From the NCBI GenBank assembly GCA_034096865.1, contig JAWQFJ010002866.1, positions 109,919 to 173,918 on the forward strand: DNA of 64,000 bases, written 5' to 3'. Positions 1-62,509 of this stretch are shown here, one piece after another. Made by a program: the position numbers and the translations under genes. Position 1 is the first letter of the stretch. Every line of letters begins with the position of its first letter. Under the pieces are notes generated by a model. The model made no database searches, had not been told where the DNA came from, and worked only from the letters and a program-made list of their open reading frames with translations. The stretch is from Theodoxus fluviatilis. Its lineage: Eukaryota; Mollusca; Gastropoda; Cycloneritida; Neritidae.

Positions 1-195
1 ATCAATTATACATAAAACATGCCTTTGCCAATTATCAAGACCATAGTAACATATCATGTTCAAGAAGTATTGGTATGCAATTATTTTTTATCAATAGTAG
101 CACATTCTGAATCTAAGAAATTGTTATGACTTCAATTTGCTATCATGTCCTCTGCACATGCATGCATATACACACACATGCATGCACGCATGCAC

Positions 196-198
196 ACG

Positions 199-246
<48 letters not shown>
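196..246. repeat. (CA)n microsatellite
   Basis: Nearly pure CA dinucleotide run in the intron after the C2B exon. Confidence 0.98.
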
Positions 247-248
<2 letters not shown>

Positions 249-740
249 TCACTTTAGCTAAAGCCGACATGCTCCCAAAACCCTCTTGGCAAAATACAGA
301 TAATTGCACAAGATTCCAACTATCAATGAGCACTATGCATTTGAGAGGATACTAGTAGCAATACTCACCATACTCGAACCTTGATTCTGTCTGAGGAATT
401 ATGGCACTCACTGAAAGAAACATCACTTGGTATTCATTTTTGTCTTTCAAGAAAACACAAGAAAATTGTAGAATTGTTCTTCTTAAACTGTTCATATTTG
501 TGAAGGTAGGGAGAAAAAAATCGCATTCTGTAGATTAGCTTTGCTGTCAGTGTTCATCTGTCTATAATTCACAATAGCACAAAGCATACTTCCTAGCACT
601 GACTGGTCATGAACACTCACCTGTAGTACGTTAGGTTCCAAGTCATCACCTTTTGTCACATCTGCATTTTTTTCTCCAAAAGATTCCACCAAACATTGAA
701 TATATGGAAAACATGAAAATTTAGACAAAAGTGAACTTAC

Positions 741-51971
<51,231 letters not shown>

Positions 51972-52577
51972 CTGCAGCAGGCAGAGCAACACCTCAGTGA
52001 CAGGAAACATGAGACATGCATTCCACAACACTGAGTACATACCTCTGCATAAATAAATCTCTTTAGAGGTGGTGACAGTGGGCAGAGCGGAGGAGAGTGT
52101 AGGATGAGGAAGAGGTGGGGGGGGGGGAGGAGGGAAAGGGGGTGCGTGAGTTAGGAAAAGGGAGGAGGAGCAAGGCATGGAGAATGAGGATGAGGAGAAG
52201 GATGCAGAGAACAGCACTCAATAGAAGGAGGAAGAGGTGTAAGAAGAGTGAGGCTCTGAGGGCAGAGGACGAAAGGCAGGAATAGTAGAAAGAGAGCAGT
52301 CAAAACAGGAGGAAAAGTATGACATGACTCTCAAGAAACTAAGTAAGGAGCGATACGAGACCGCATTCACGAACTCCTCATGCATTGAACGGCTTGGACC
52401 CTTTTATTATGAACCTTGATCACTTCAGGAGTGACGCTTCAAGGTCTAAGGGTCTAAGGTGCCACACTAAAGCCTTACTCATGATCTGGATCATATCTAC
52501 TACAACAGAACTATAGCGCTTTTTAGCACTATTTTTCTGTCTGTCCCTACCAATACATACAGGCAACCACCAGGCCT

Positions 52578-53342
52578 GTTAATTCAGAGGCACTAGGACA
52601 GCACAATGGTGCTAGTCAGTTGGCAGCATCTTTCTGTACCATGAGATATATGTCACTTTTAGTGGTTCACTACCCCATTTTGGTCCCATCCATTTCATAA
52701 GGGTCAAAGTGACCTTGACCTTCGAATGATATGTGAACGGAATGGTGTCCCATGATTAAAAAAAAAAAAAAACAAAAAGTCAAAAAAAAAGTAAAAAAAC
52801 AACAAAACAAAAAGAAAAAAAAAAAGAAAAATGTAAAGTATACATGTGCCCGCAGCATACTAGGGATTATTAAGTTATTGAAAACAGTTATGCTTCCCAT
52901 AGTTGCATAGGGTCAAGTTCAACTTTCAAAATATTGTATACAATCGCAGACTTTGAAGAGAGCTCCATGTGACCTTGTGACCTAATGAAAGCTACAGGTC
53001 TATAGCTCAAACATGGTATAGTCAAATGATAGGGGGCTTGCTATTGACAGCTATCTTACCACTTGTAGCTAGAGGTCGGCCATTCTCATAACGTGGAGAC
53101 GAAAATTGTGGATAATATGTGAAAAAATGGACCTGTTTTTGGAGTCTCGCAAAATACATTTATGGCTTCGCATGTGATTTAACGCTTGAGCCTTGAAGGG
53201 GGCTTGAAGCGTTCAAGTCACTGATGTACTGTTTTTTTAGCAGGGCCTTGTCATCATAGCACGCATGTCATGCCAGCATTTGGTGTTGATAGACCTTAAT
53301 AGTCTCCTGGAAGATAATATATGCGCAACGTTTAAGGTTTTT
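52578..53342. mobile_element. TGACCTTGA-rich repeat, copy C, heavily indel-scarred and cut by an assembly gap
   Basis: This follows copies A and B from ctgttaattca to acgtttaaggttttt but has many one- to four-base insertions and A-runs, far more than A and B show against each other. It stops at NNN. The pattern looks like uncorrected long-read error near a contig end, although an old copy is possible. Confidence 0.75.
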
Positions 53343-53345
53343 NNN
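53343..53345. other. Assembly gap (NNN)
   Basis: Three Ns join copy C of the TGACCTTGA repeat to a (CTGT)n array. No UNC-13 exon was recognised to the right, so order and orientation past this point are not proven. Confidence 0.99.
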
Positions 53346-53346
53346 C

Positions 53347-53382
<36 letters not shown>

Positions 53383-53732
53383 GGTCGGTCGGTCGGTCTG
53401 TCTGTCTGTCTGTCGTTCTGTCGGTCTGTCGTTCTGTCGGTCGGTTTGTCGGTCTGTCGGTCTGTCTGTCTGCCTGCCAGCCTGTTTGCCTGCCTGTCTG
53501 CCTCCCTGCTTGCCTGCCTGCCTGCCTCCCTGCCTGACTGCCTGCCTGTCTGTCATTTTGTCTTTCTGTCTATCTGTGTGTCTGTCTGCTTGAGACTGTT
53601 ATTCTGTCTGTTTCTCTGTCCGTCAGTCTGTGTGTGTGTGTGAGTGTGTCTATTTGTATGTGTGTCTGTCCGTCAGTCTGTCTCTGTCTGTCTGTCTGTC
53701 TGTATATCTGTCTGCCTGCCCGCCTGTCTTCC

Positions 53733-53803
<71 letters not shown>

Positions 53804-53884
53804 ATGTATGTCTGTCTGTCTGTCCGTCCGTCTCTTTCTCTGCCTTGGTCTGTGTGTGTGTGTGTTTGTTTGTGTGTGTGTGTT

Positions 53885-53920
<36 letters not shown>

Positions 53921-53930
53921 CATGTAAGTG
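53346..53930. repeat. (CTGT)n and (TG)n microsatellite array
   Basis: CTGT with CGGT and CTGC variants to about 53835, then TG repeats with GTTT interruptions. Confidence 0.97.
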
Positions 53931-54500
53931 TGTGTGTGTATGTGTGTGCGCATGCGTCTCTGTATGTACTCGCGTGTCTCGTTGACGGATGCACGTCATG
54001 CAACATGAAAAGCCATTGTGGATGTCGATCGATACCGCAGTTTCTGCCTTGTGTCGGAGGAACGTTAAAATGCAGTGAACCATTCGAAAATGTCAAACGC
54101 CGGGAATCGTTCAGTTTGCATACAGAGCACCGACATTTTGATTTTGTTCAATGTTGCCTCGAAAGCGTGCGTATGTTCATTTTGTATCTAGTTCAATCGT
54201 TGAAAAAACACCCCGCGAGCGGGATTAGTAACGTGCAAGTGAAAAACTAGTTAGTGACTCATTGGTTCAAGCGTTCTGTGTATGAAAACAATCTCAGTTG
54301 TGATCAATTATGAATTTCCAGTAACCTTGCAATAGCTTTCGTTACAGAGGCGCAGAGCTGCTGAATCCTCTGTGCAGTTGACGTTGGGCTGTTGCGTGAA
54401 GCCATCCCCATGTATCGATTGTTACCTAATTTGCACACCTGGGTACTAGGTGTGTGCAATTGCCAGTGGAGTGAAATTGCTTTCTGGTGTGTGCAAGAGG
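53931..54500. other. Unique sequence, no gene recognised
   Basis: A plus-strand open frame runs out of the TG array to 54250 without a recognisable domain. Nothing else seen. Confidence 0.4.
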
Positions 54501-54540
54501 ATAACACGTCTTCTCTGTCTATAACGAACTGTCTGCGTGT

Positions 54541-54545
54541 GTGCA

Positions 54546-54604
<59 letters not shown>

Positions 54605-54626
54605 ACGTTTGTGTGTGTGTGTGTGT

Positions 54627-54675
<49 letters not shown>

Positions 54676-54699
54676 TGTGTGTGTATGTGTGTGTGTGTA

Positions 54700-54736
<37 letters not shown>
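54541..54736. repeat. (TG)n microsatellite with GCACGTT and TATG interruptions
   Basis: TG run ending in a short GA run. Confidence 0.98.
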
Positions 54737-54737
<1 letters not shown>

Positions 54738-54739
54738 TG

Positions 54740-55457
54740 AGAGGATTCCTCATCTACAACTCTACACACACCACATACTGGAGTTACGACGATCAAGTGT
54801 GGTGCAGCAAGACAAAGAAGTGTTCTTCGTCTGTCTTCAGATCGAGACTTAGTACACTTCACCATTGCCTACTCACTTGACGAGACGGTTAAAATATTAA
54901 AGACTGGAATACGCCTGGGTTGGGGTGCAGCTATCCGTGGAAGACCATCATGAATCTTGAAAGTCTCACTACACACGCAATCTGCCTGGGGGTCTGGTAT
55001 TTTGCTCAGTCTCACCAAGATTTCAGCGTGTCCCTCAGTCTGTACGTTGCACACCTCACCCCAATGGCAGTCTGTCGCGTATTTCCAGAATGCAAATACC
55101 AAGGAACTGGCTTTAAGAATCTGCAGGGAAGTTTTCCCCTCCAATAGAATTTGTGTGTTGTTTGTTAGCATGACACTGGGAGCCAGACTGTTAGCCGTGG
55201 GCGTAGACCAGTTGGAGTTGAAGATTGGTGAACCTAAAGACACCTCCCCCCTGTGACATCCGTATGCACAAGCCGTGGTTAAGGACTGTTGCAGACATAG
55301 AGATATTGATTGTCTTTGATCTGTTGCTTGTCGTTGGCATAAATCAGTTTGAGTATTTAAAAAACAAACGGTGTACCTAGAGACACTTCCTGCCAGTGAT
55401 ACTCATGCTCACGTGCTGCATGTGACTATATGCAATTTGGAGTTGATGATTAATGTA
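54740..55457. other. Unique sequence with diverged internal repeats, no gene recognised
   Basis: Several diverged blocks resemble each other (gttggagttgaagattggtg, ccagtttgagt-like and gagttgatgat segments with cctagagacac). They hint at an old tandem repeat that continues beyond the hAT-like insertion at 55463-55811. Confidence 0.35.
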
Positions 55458-55462
55458 CTCAG

Positions 55463-55811
55463 CAGGGCCGGACCAAATGAGTTGGGGGGGGGGGGTTCCT
55501 TTTTGGTTGGGGGGGACAAATCAGCGAAGTGGCGAAGCCACGAGCGCGCGCCTGCGAAGCAGGCGCGCAAACTAGGGGGGTCCGGGGGCATGCCCCCCCG
55601 GAAATTTTTTGAAAAACGGTTAAAATCTGTGCAATCTGGTGCATTCTGGGCCTTGTTTTGAGGGGTAAGAGCAGCATTGTTTTTGGAGACAAACACAAAA
55701 AATATATTTAAAAAAAAACTCAAACCAAGGTACATGCTTTTTCTAGGGGGGGGGGGGGGGGGGGGTTCCGGAACCCCTGGAACCCCCCCCCCCCCCCCGG
55801 GTCCGGCCCTG
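55463..55811. mobile_element. hAT-like MITE, 349 bp, CAGGGCCGGACC ends
   Basis: The termini CAGGGCCGGACC and GGTCCGGCCCTG are perfect inverted repeats, flanked by CTCAG direct repeats (55458-55462 and 55812-55816) as a 5-bp target duplication. The interior has gcgaagtggcgaagccacga, a GCGCGCCTGC hairpin and gggggcatgcccccccgg, motifs common in invertebrate MITEs with these ends. G and C homopolymers near the ends may be miscounted. Confidence 0.85.
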
Positions 55812-56245
55812 CTCAGTGATTACTCTTGTCTTTGAAATTATCATACGCTGGGGACATGCAATCTCTAGAGTTGATGACACACCTAGAGATGTTTCTCGCC
55901 TGTGAAATGGCGCTAGAAATGAAGTTCTGGCAGGAGTCAGGTAAGCATCACTTACCGGTTATTTCTCTTATGGTGGCACGCATCGTGCGCGTGACTCAGT
56001 GGCTGCCAGTCTTCGATCTTGGACCCTGAAAAAGTCGACGCTGCCAGCATCGTTTTTCGCTATCGTGACAGTCATAAGGAAGACTATCATGTACGTCATC
56101 AATGTCTTCTCTAGATTTCTGTGTGGATATTGTCTCTCCTGTGAATTCACATTCTCACGTCAGCGGATGGAGGCAAACGGAGTGAACATTCGACAGAACT
56201 CACTGAGGCGTCTAGCCTTGTGTCTTGCCTTGCAAACGACAGTAT

Positions 56246-56480
<235 letters not shown>

Positions 56481-56825
56481 GTGGAGGGGGACTAAGGAGA
56501 GGGTAGGGACTGTGATGGGGTAAGAGGTGGGGGAAGGAGGCGAGACTAATGAATGAAGGAATGGGAGGAAGGGAGACAGGGATTGTTGAGAAGCTCAATG
56601 CTTCGGCAGAAGCTGTGGAAGAGATGCCGAGCGAGAAGAGTAAAGGTGGGGTCTCCCAGCTGAAGGTTTTCCCACGGTACAGAGCAGGGGAGGCCCCCTA
56701 CACAGTGATGCGGCGTCCTCCCAGATTTTGTGTAAAACTGTAGAGCAGCCTGTGGTCGACTGTAACAAGGTCTTACAGTTAAATGCCGTGCAGTTTGCGC
56801 TCGCCTGTGATGTAACATGTCATCT
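56481..56825. other. Unique sequence, no gene recognised
   Basis: G-rich start, with short ORFs on both strands and no recognised domain. Confidence 0.4.
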
Positions 56826-57130
56826 ACTGTACTGTGACAGACACCCTAAAATAGTGTGACGTACTCCCTACTGTAGAGTGACCTACTTCCTTCTGTACTG
56901 TTGTGTACTTCCTACTGTACTGAGACGTACTCCCAAGTGTGGCGTACTCCCTACTGTACTTCCTCTATACTTCCTACTTCACCGTGACGTACTTCATACC
57001 GACATGGGACGTTCGCCACACTTTAGTAGGACGTGCTCCCTACTGGACTCTGACGTAATCCCTAGTGTAGTGTGACGAACTCCATTATTGTAGTGTGACC
57101 ATCTTCAAACTGTAGTTGACGTGCCCCCCA
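56826..57130. repeat. Diverged ~22-bp monomers flanking the 66-bp satellite
   Basis: Irregular copies of a TGTGACGTACTCCCTACTGT-like monomer lead into the ordered array. Confidence 0.75.
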
Positions 57131-58345
57131 CTGTACCGTGCCGTACTCCCTAATGACACGTGACTTACTCCCTACTGTAGTGCTGCGTACTTCCTACCGT
57201 ACGGCGCCGCACTCCCTAATGACACGTGACTTACTCCCTACTGTAATGCTGCGTACTTCCTACTGTACTGTGCCGTACTCCCTAATGACACGTGACTTAC
57301 TCCCTACTGTAGTGCTGCGTACTTCCTACTGTACCGTGCCGTACTCCCTAGTGACACGTGACTTACTCCCTACTGTAGCGCTGCGTACTTCCTACTGTAC
57401 TGTGCCGTACTCCCTAATGACACGTGACTTACTCCCTACTGTAGCGCTGCGTACTTCCTACTGTACCGTGCCGTACTCCCTAATGACACGTGACTTACTC
57501 CCTACTGTAGCGCTGCGTACTTAGGCCTACTACTGTACCGTGCCGTACTCCCTGATGACACGTGACTTACTCCCTACTGTAGCGCTGCGTACTTCCTACT
57601 GTACCGTGCCGTACTCCCTAATGACACGTGACTTACTCCTACTGTAGCGCTGCGTACTTCCTACTGTACTGTGCCGTACTCCCTAATGACACGTGACTTA
57701 CTCCCTACTGTAGCGCTGCGTACTTCCTACTGTACCGTGCCGTACTCCCTAATGACACGTGACTTACTCCCTACTGTAGCGCTGCGTACTTCCTACTGTA
57801 CCGTGCCGTACTCCCTAATGACACGTGACTTACTCCCTACTGTAGCGCTGCGTACTTCCTACTGTACCGTGCCGTACTCCCTAATGACACGTGACTTACT
57901 CCCTACTGTAGCGCTGCGTACTTCCTACTGTACCGTGCCGTACTCCCTAATGACACGTGATTTACTCCCTACTGTAGCGCTGCGTACTTCCTACTGTACC
58001 GTGCCGTACTCCCTAATGACACGTGACTTACTCCCTACTGTAGCGCTGCGTACTTCCTACTGTACCGTGCCGTACTTCCTAATGACACGTGACTTACTCC
58101 CTACTGTAGCGCTGCGTACTTCCTACTGTACCGTGCCGTACTCCCTAATGACACGTGACTTACTCCCTACTGTAGCGCTGCGTACTTCCTACTGTACTGT
58201 GCCGTACTCCCTAATGACACGTGACTTACTCCCTACTGTAGCGCTGCGTACTTCCTACTGTACCGTGCCGTACTCCCTAATGACACGTGACTTACTCCCT
58301 ACTGTAGCGCTGCGTACTTCCTACTGTACCGTGCCGTACTCCCTA
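57131..58345. repeat. 66-bp higher-order minisatellite, about 18 copies
   Basis: Each unit is three related monomers: TGCCGTACTCCCTAATGACA plus CG, TGACTTACTCCCTACTGTAG plus CGC, and TGCGTACTTCCTACTGTACC plus G. The unit is 22 codons, so a plus-strand frame stays open (PYSLMTRDLLPTVALRTSYC plus TV). A small insertion near 57524 and a one-base loss near 57638 break the frame. It is treated as satellite, not a gene. Confidence 0.95.
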
Positions 58346-58349
58346 ACGT

Positions 58350-58680
58350 TGTATGACGTGCTTCCTCCTGCAATGTGGTATACTACCTACAATACTTTAG
58401 TGTGACGAACTTTCAACTATGTTGTGACGTACTCCCTCCTGCAATGTGGTATACTACCTACAATACTTTAGTGTGACGAACTTTCAACTATGTTGTGACG
58501 TACTCCCTACTGCAATGTGGTATACTACCTACAATACTTTAGTGTGACGAACTTTCAACTATGTTGTGACGTACTCCCTACTGCAATGTGGTATACTACC
58601 TACAATACTTTAGTGTGACGAACTTTCAACTATGTTGTGACGAACTTTCAACTATGTTGTGACGTACTCCCTACTGCAAT
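58350..58680. repeat. 71-bp tandem repeat, about 4 copies
   Basis: The unit gtgacgaactttcaactatg ... caatactttagt recurs every 71 bp (58402, 58473 and so on). It contains the same GTGACGTACTCCCT monomer as the neighbouring 66-bp satellite, so the two arrays are related. Confidence 0.92.
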
Positions 58681-58689
58681 GAGACTCGT

Positions 58690-59490
58690 AATTGTGAGAA
58701 CCCATAACACTGTAGGTTATTTTTGTTTGTGACGCGCGTGCTTTTCTGCTGTGTTTTAAAACAGTGTCATGTGACGAATTTCAACTATGAGTGCGGCCAT
58801 GTAGCCTACCCTCTGTCCCCACTTGGAGGAGCAGAGCATTAATTAAAGACGCTCTCCCCTTTAAGCTCTCCTGGAATAAGACAAACTTGCACGACCCTAT
58901 GGTATGGTATTCCTCGGCAGTCTTTCAAGTGCGCAGTCTCATTTTGTTTTTGTTTTTGTTGGCATCCGTCAGTCTCGTGAGACTATGGGGGTGTGCGCCA
59001 GGTTTGGTCAGACCGGGGTTGAGAGGCAGCGTACTCTGTGGCTGTAGAGCCCGATCTTTGAGCGGCATGCTCTCATGTCATGTCAGTATCTAAGGCTACC
59101 TCGTGTCGATTGCAGTCGGCCAAACCGGCAGAGGGCCTTCAAAGTTTGTGGAGGTCACAGCCAATCTGAATTGCCTCTTTTCTCAATGTGTGTGCAGGAA
59201 CTTCTTTGAGCGACAACGGCTGAAAAAAACCCAACAACAAATGGATTTGTGAGGGACGAAAATCTCGTTCAGCAAGGAAGGAGTCAAATAATGGAGGTTT
59301 AGTATGTCTGCACAGGTTTCATGAAACAATCGTGAATTGGTGAGACACCCACAGTGATTCCATAGTATCAGGCAGGATTTTCCTCGGGAGTCGAGCTCTG
59401 AGTGTTTACATCATTTAAACAGAACAATTCAACCTCTCTCCACATGCTTGTTTCTCCGACCGTAATGTAAAACTGCTCGTTATTATTTGA
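58690..59490. other. Unique sequence, no gene recognised
   Basis: No recognised domain or repeat. Confidence 0.4.
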
Positions 59491-59498
59491 AATATCTC

Positions 59499-59499
<1 letters not shown>

Positions 59500-59529
<30 letters not shown>
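59500..59529. repeat. Poly-C tract
   Basis: Nearly pure C run. Confidence 0.95.
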
Positions 59530-59671
59530 TTAAAAATAATCGCTATACTTTTATTATTTTCGCAGGTTTGTTTATTAAAATTTAGCATAGCATAGTCACT
59601 TGCATGCCTGCGCGTACGCATGGGCATGCGTGCATTCGTTTGTGCGCGCGCACGGGCGGGTGAGTGACGAA

Positions 59672-59672
<1 letters not shown>

Positions 59673-59748
<76 letters not shown>

Positions 59749-59830
59749 GGGGATGGGGTTGGAGTGGAAATGGGGTTGGGAGGAGGTGGAGTGGGGGTGG
59801 ACAGCCAGCCAGCCAGCCAGACACACAACC

Positions 59831-59905
<75 letters not shown>

Positions 59906-59907
59906 GA
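59673..59907. repeat. (GA)n and (GACA)n microsatellites
   Basis: GA run 59673-59745, a G-rich spacer, then GACA 59830-59907. Confidence 0.97.
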
Positions 59908-60107
59908 CTTAGATCTTCCTATGAGAGGAGTAACACATGATAGTAATGTTACGGCCTGTAATCCTCCTCTGGCTATGCAAGGCCTTCGTATGACCGGAGA
60001 CGCGTTGTCGTCACTTCCGGAGTTATTTGTAGAAGCCACGTGTTCTCAGCCATGTTGGTACGAGGCAAGCGCTGTCTGCTAAGCTGTGCTTCGGGAGACG
60101 TGCAACC

Positions 60108-60265
60108 ATGCCGACTTCTTGCTGCGTGAAAGATTGTTTTAATAACCAACAAAAAGACAAATAGAGAGGAGTCAAACGCTCCTACTACCGTATACCATCA
60201 GTGAAAACCAATCAAGGGCCGATTGTGCGAAACCAGACGAAGAGGATGGAGATTTTTTTTACATG
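60108..60265 (+). pseudogene. THAP zinc-finger N-terminal fragment with an in-frame stop
   Basis: The frame starts MPTSCCVKDCFNNQQKDK, then TAG, then RGVKRSYYRIPSVKTNQGPI in the same frame. This is the start of a THAP DNA-binding domain (MPxxCxxxxCxNxxxxxxxxSFyrIPs). The two N-terminal Cys are present, but the later Trp, Cys and His of the C2CH fold are not seen. The stop and missing half make it a broken copy, probably from a transposon or a transposon-related gene family. Confidence 0.55.
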
Positions 60266-60269
60266 AGAT

Positions 60270-60476
60270 CTAACCTTCGAGACAAACACCCGGCGAGAAT
60301 GAGCAGACATCTCCCACGAATCCTGCTACGAAGAATCGATAGCTAGGCTTCCAAAGACCGATAATTCTTGAACTTTCCAACATGTACGCCGATGTTCCGA
60401 ATACAACATAATTAAATATGTCCGTGGCACTCGTTGGCTGAATGTTCCTAAATTTCGGATCAAGTTGGTCCTTCGT
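60270..60476 (-). pseudogene. Fragment resembling the N-terminus of SWIM/YqaJ-type repeated proteins
   Basis: A minus-strand frame contains NIQPTSATDIFNYVVFGTSA and WKPSYRFFVAGFVGDV. This spacing resembles the DxxxYLvxGxSxYT...SLeAYnyFvsGwVxdV segment of multicopy invertebrate proteins with THAP, SWIM and YqaJ nuclease domains. It faces the THAP fragment, and the two ORFs end within about 5 bp of each other, so an inverted rearrangement is possible. Only the fragment is present. Confidence 0.4.
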
Positions 60477-60481
60477 CAACT

Positions 60482-60790
60482 GGTATGGATGGATGGAGAT
60501 TTATGGCCTATCAGCCTTTGTGGGCTATGTAAGGCCACTGAGCACGAAAACCACTAGAATAATTCCGAGTTAGCGCAAATCAAGTCACGATGTCCCTAGT
60601 TATTCGCTTCATACGAATCGCGTAGGGAGACGCGGTTACCCCCAACACACAGGGTACGGATCGAGCCCGCCGATCACCTCAATGTTGTTGAGGTAACGTC
60701 GACGGGCATCGGGCTTGAGAGAGTCTACGTAGCGCGTTTTCTTCCTCGCGGTCCTCGCGGACATCACCATAGACAGAAAAATGCATCAAC
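60482..60790 (-). mobile_element. Retroposon 3' end with CATC tail, copy 2
   Basis: On the minus strand it carries tagggacatcgtgacttgat, then gcgctaactcggaattattc and a short CATC run. It is the same family as 26281-26510 and extends further upstream (to about 60790) with sequence not seen in copy 1. Confidence 0.6.
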
Positions 60791-60799
60791 TAACTCTGA

Positions 60800-61919
60800 T
60801 TTATATGTTGGTTTCTTGGCTTAGCCAGCTTACCATGTCGGAGTAGATATCAAAACGATCACTCGTGCATTGAGTTTTAATGCGTGACCGGGACACTCCC
60901 AGAAGTGTGTTTTGTTTGCTTTGTAAGGTTTGAGCACTAGCTGTAAGTGCAAAAATAGTCAGTTATTAATATAATCGGTGATTTTAGTTGTAATGAAACT
61001 TTGTTTTGTGTTTTAATGCCATTTTTTGTCATCATCGACCCGATCTTACAAGTTACATCTCGCAGAGTGCGGGCAAGTTGATCGCTCATCGACTCGATGA
61101 TCGTGAATTTTCGGTCCTCGCCAGACCAGGGAAACGAAATTGACAAGTCAAGCCAGAACTAAACAGTTATCTGCTGCCACTCATTCGAGCTTTACATGAA
61201 ACATTATATCGCAATAGCTCGATCGTCTGCTGGCGTAGTGGCTACGGTTCGATCGTGGTCCTCTGCTAGGTACTTACGGTGTGGTTTGTTTGCTTATCTT
61301 CTATGGGTTTTGTGCAGAACTTATACGTTACAATAGTCTATTATGACAATTTTCGATTAATTTTTTATCTGATTAAACTTTTTGCGTGCTTTAATTCCAT
61401 CCTTTTGCCACGATATAGCGATCATCACTCCGCAACACAGACCCGAAACATATCCCGACATATAGCACCGGGTGTTATGTAACTTACCGTCATGGCTGTG
61501 CTGCTAATTATCATATGACCCCTTGTGAACTCTTCTCCGGCCATACGACATATTGATCAGAGTAAACGCAAGTCAAGTCTCAGGAGTAACGAAAGTAATG
61601 TATTTGTTTAAGGTTCGCACCTCACAATTGTCTGTGGACAACCTTGGTTGGGTAGCCGCTTCCTGTGCTGGCTGAGAGGCATGCTGGGAAATGGATCATT
61701 AGCGACTCAACACCATACCTCAAAACAAGCAAGGACTGAGGAGAAAAGCAGATTTTCGCCCCGAGGTTGCAGTAGGACACTAAAGCTCTTTTCTCTCTCC
61801 AAGGTGCTGCAAATATACTCACCGACTTCTTTTCGGTTTGTCTTCTGACCTTTGAAGGGGGAGACAATTCTTGACGTTGATCCCAAACCCATCAGTGTCG
61901 GTGCTGGGTAAAATCGGTA
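60800..61919. other. Unique sequence, no gene recognised
   Basis: No exon-like block. Short ORFs without domains. Confidence 0.4.
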
Positions 61920-62501
61920 TATATAAAACGTGCATCGGCGCTATCGGCGACTATCGGCGCTATCGGCGACTATCGGCGCTATCGGCGAATATCGGCGACT
62001 ATCGGCGGCTATCGGCGACTATCGGCGACTATCGGCGACTATCGGCGACTATCCTCGATCTCATGGAAGATATATGTTTGGAGAATCCACGTTAATTGAA
62101 GGCATTGAAGGCATTTCTCATTCCATTTTCGTGTATTTCAGGCAGAATAACCTCTCTGTGTTTGAATGAAACTGGCAAATTGTCGGTCATTGGGACGCTC
62201 AGCGTCCCGCGTATGTATTGTTAATCGACTAGAAACTGTAATGATGTATGGCAGCATCAGTAATTAACAAGCCGACAAGATTTATTTTGACCATTGTTGA
62301 AGTTTTCCATGCATGCGTTACTGTTGCCTCTACAATACATAAAATACATACAGAAAATTCATAAAAGTGATTATTTATACAGAGGATAGAGTATAAAGTT
62401 CTATAAGTATAAGCTAGCCACTATGTGTTTCAACTTTAGCTGGGCCGATAGTCGCCGATAGTCGCCGATAGCGCCGATAGCGCCGATGCACGTTTTATAT
62501 A
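61920..62501. mobile_element. TIR element whose ends are 10-bp iterons (CTATCGGCGA)n
   Basis: The left end tatataaaacgtgcatcggc is followed by about 12 CTATCGGCGA/CTATCGGCG units (to 62052). The right end is the inverted copy: GCCGATAGTC units from 62444, then gcacgttttatata to 62501. The 390-bp interior is AT-rich and non-coding. No target duplication could be assigned. The iterons make it look like a binding array for a transposase. Confidence 0.75.
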
Positions 62502-62509
62502 CGCCGCCA

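Noticed and set aside
57138..58405. Plus-strand ORFs of 128 and 244 codons
   Set aside because: They are the 66-bp satellite read as codons. The frame breaks at the first small indel and no domain is present.
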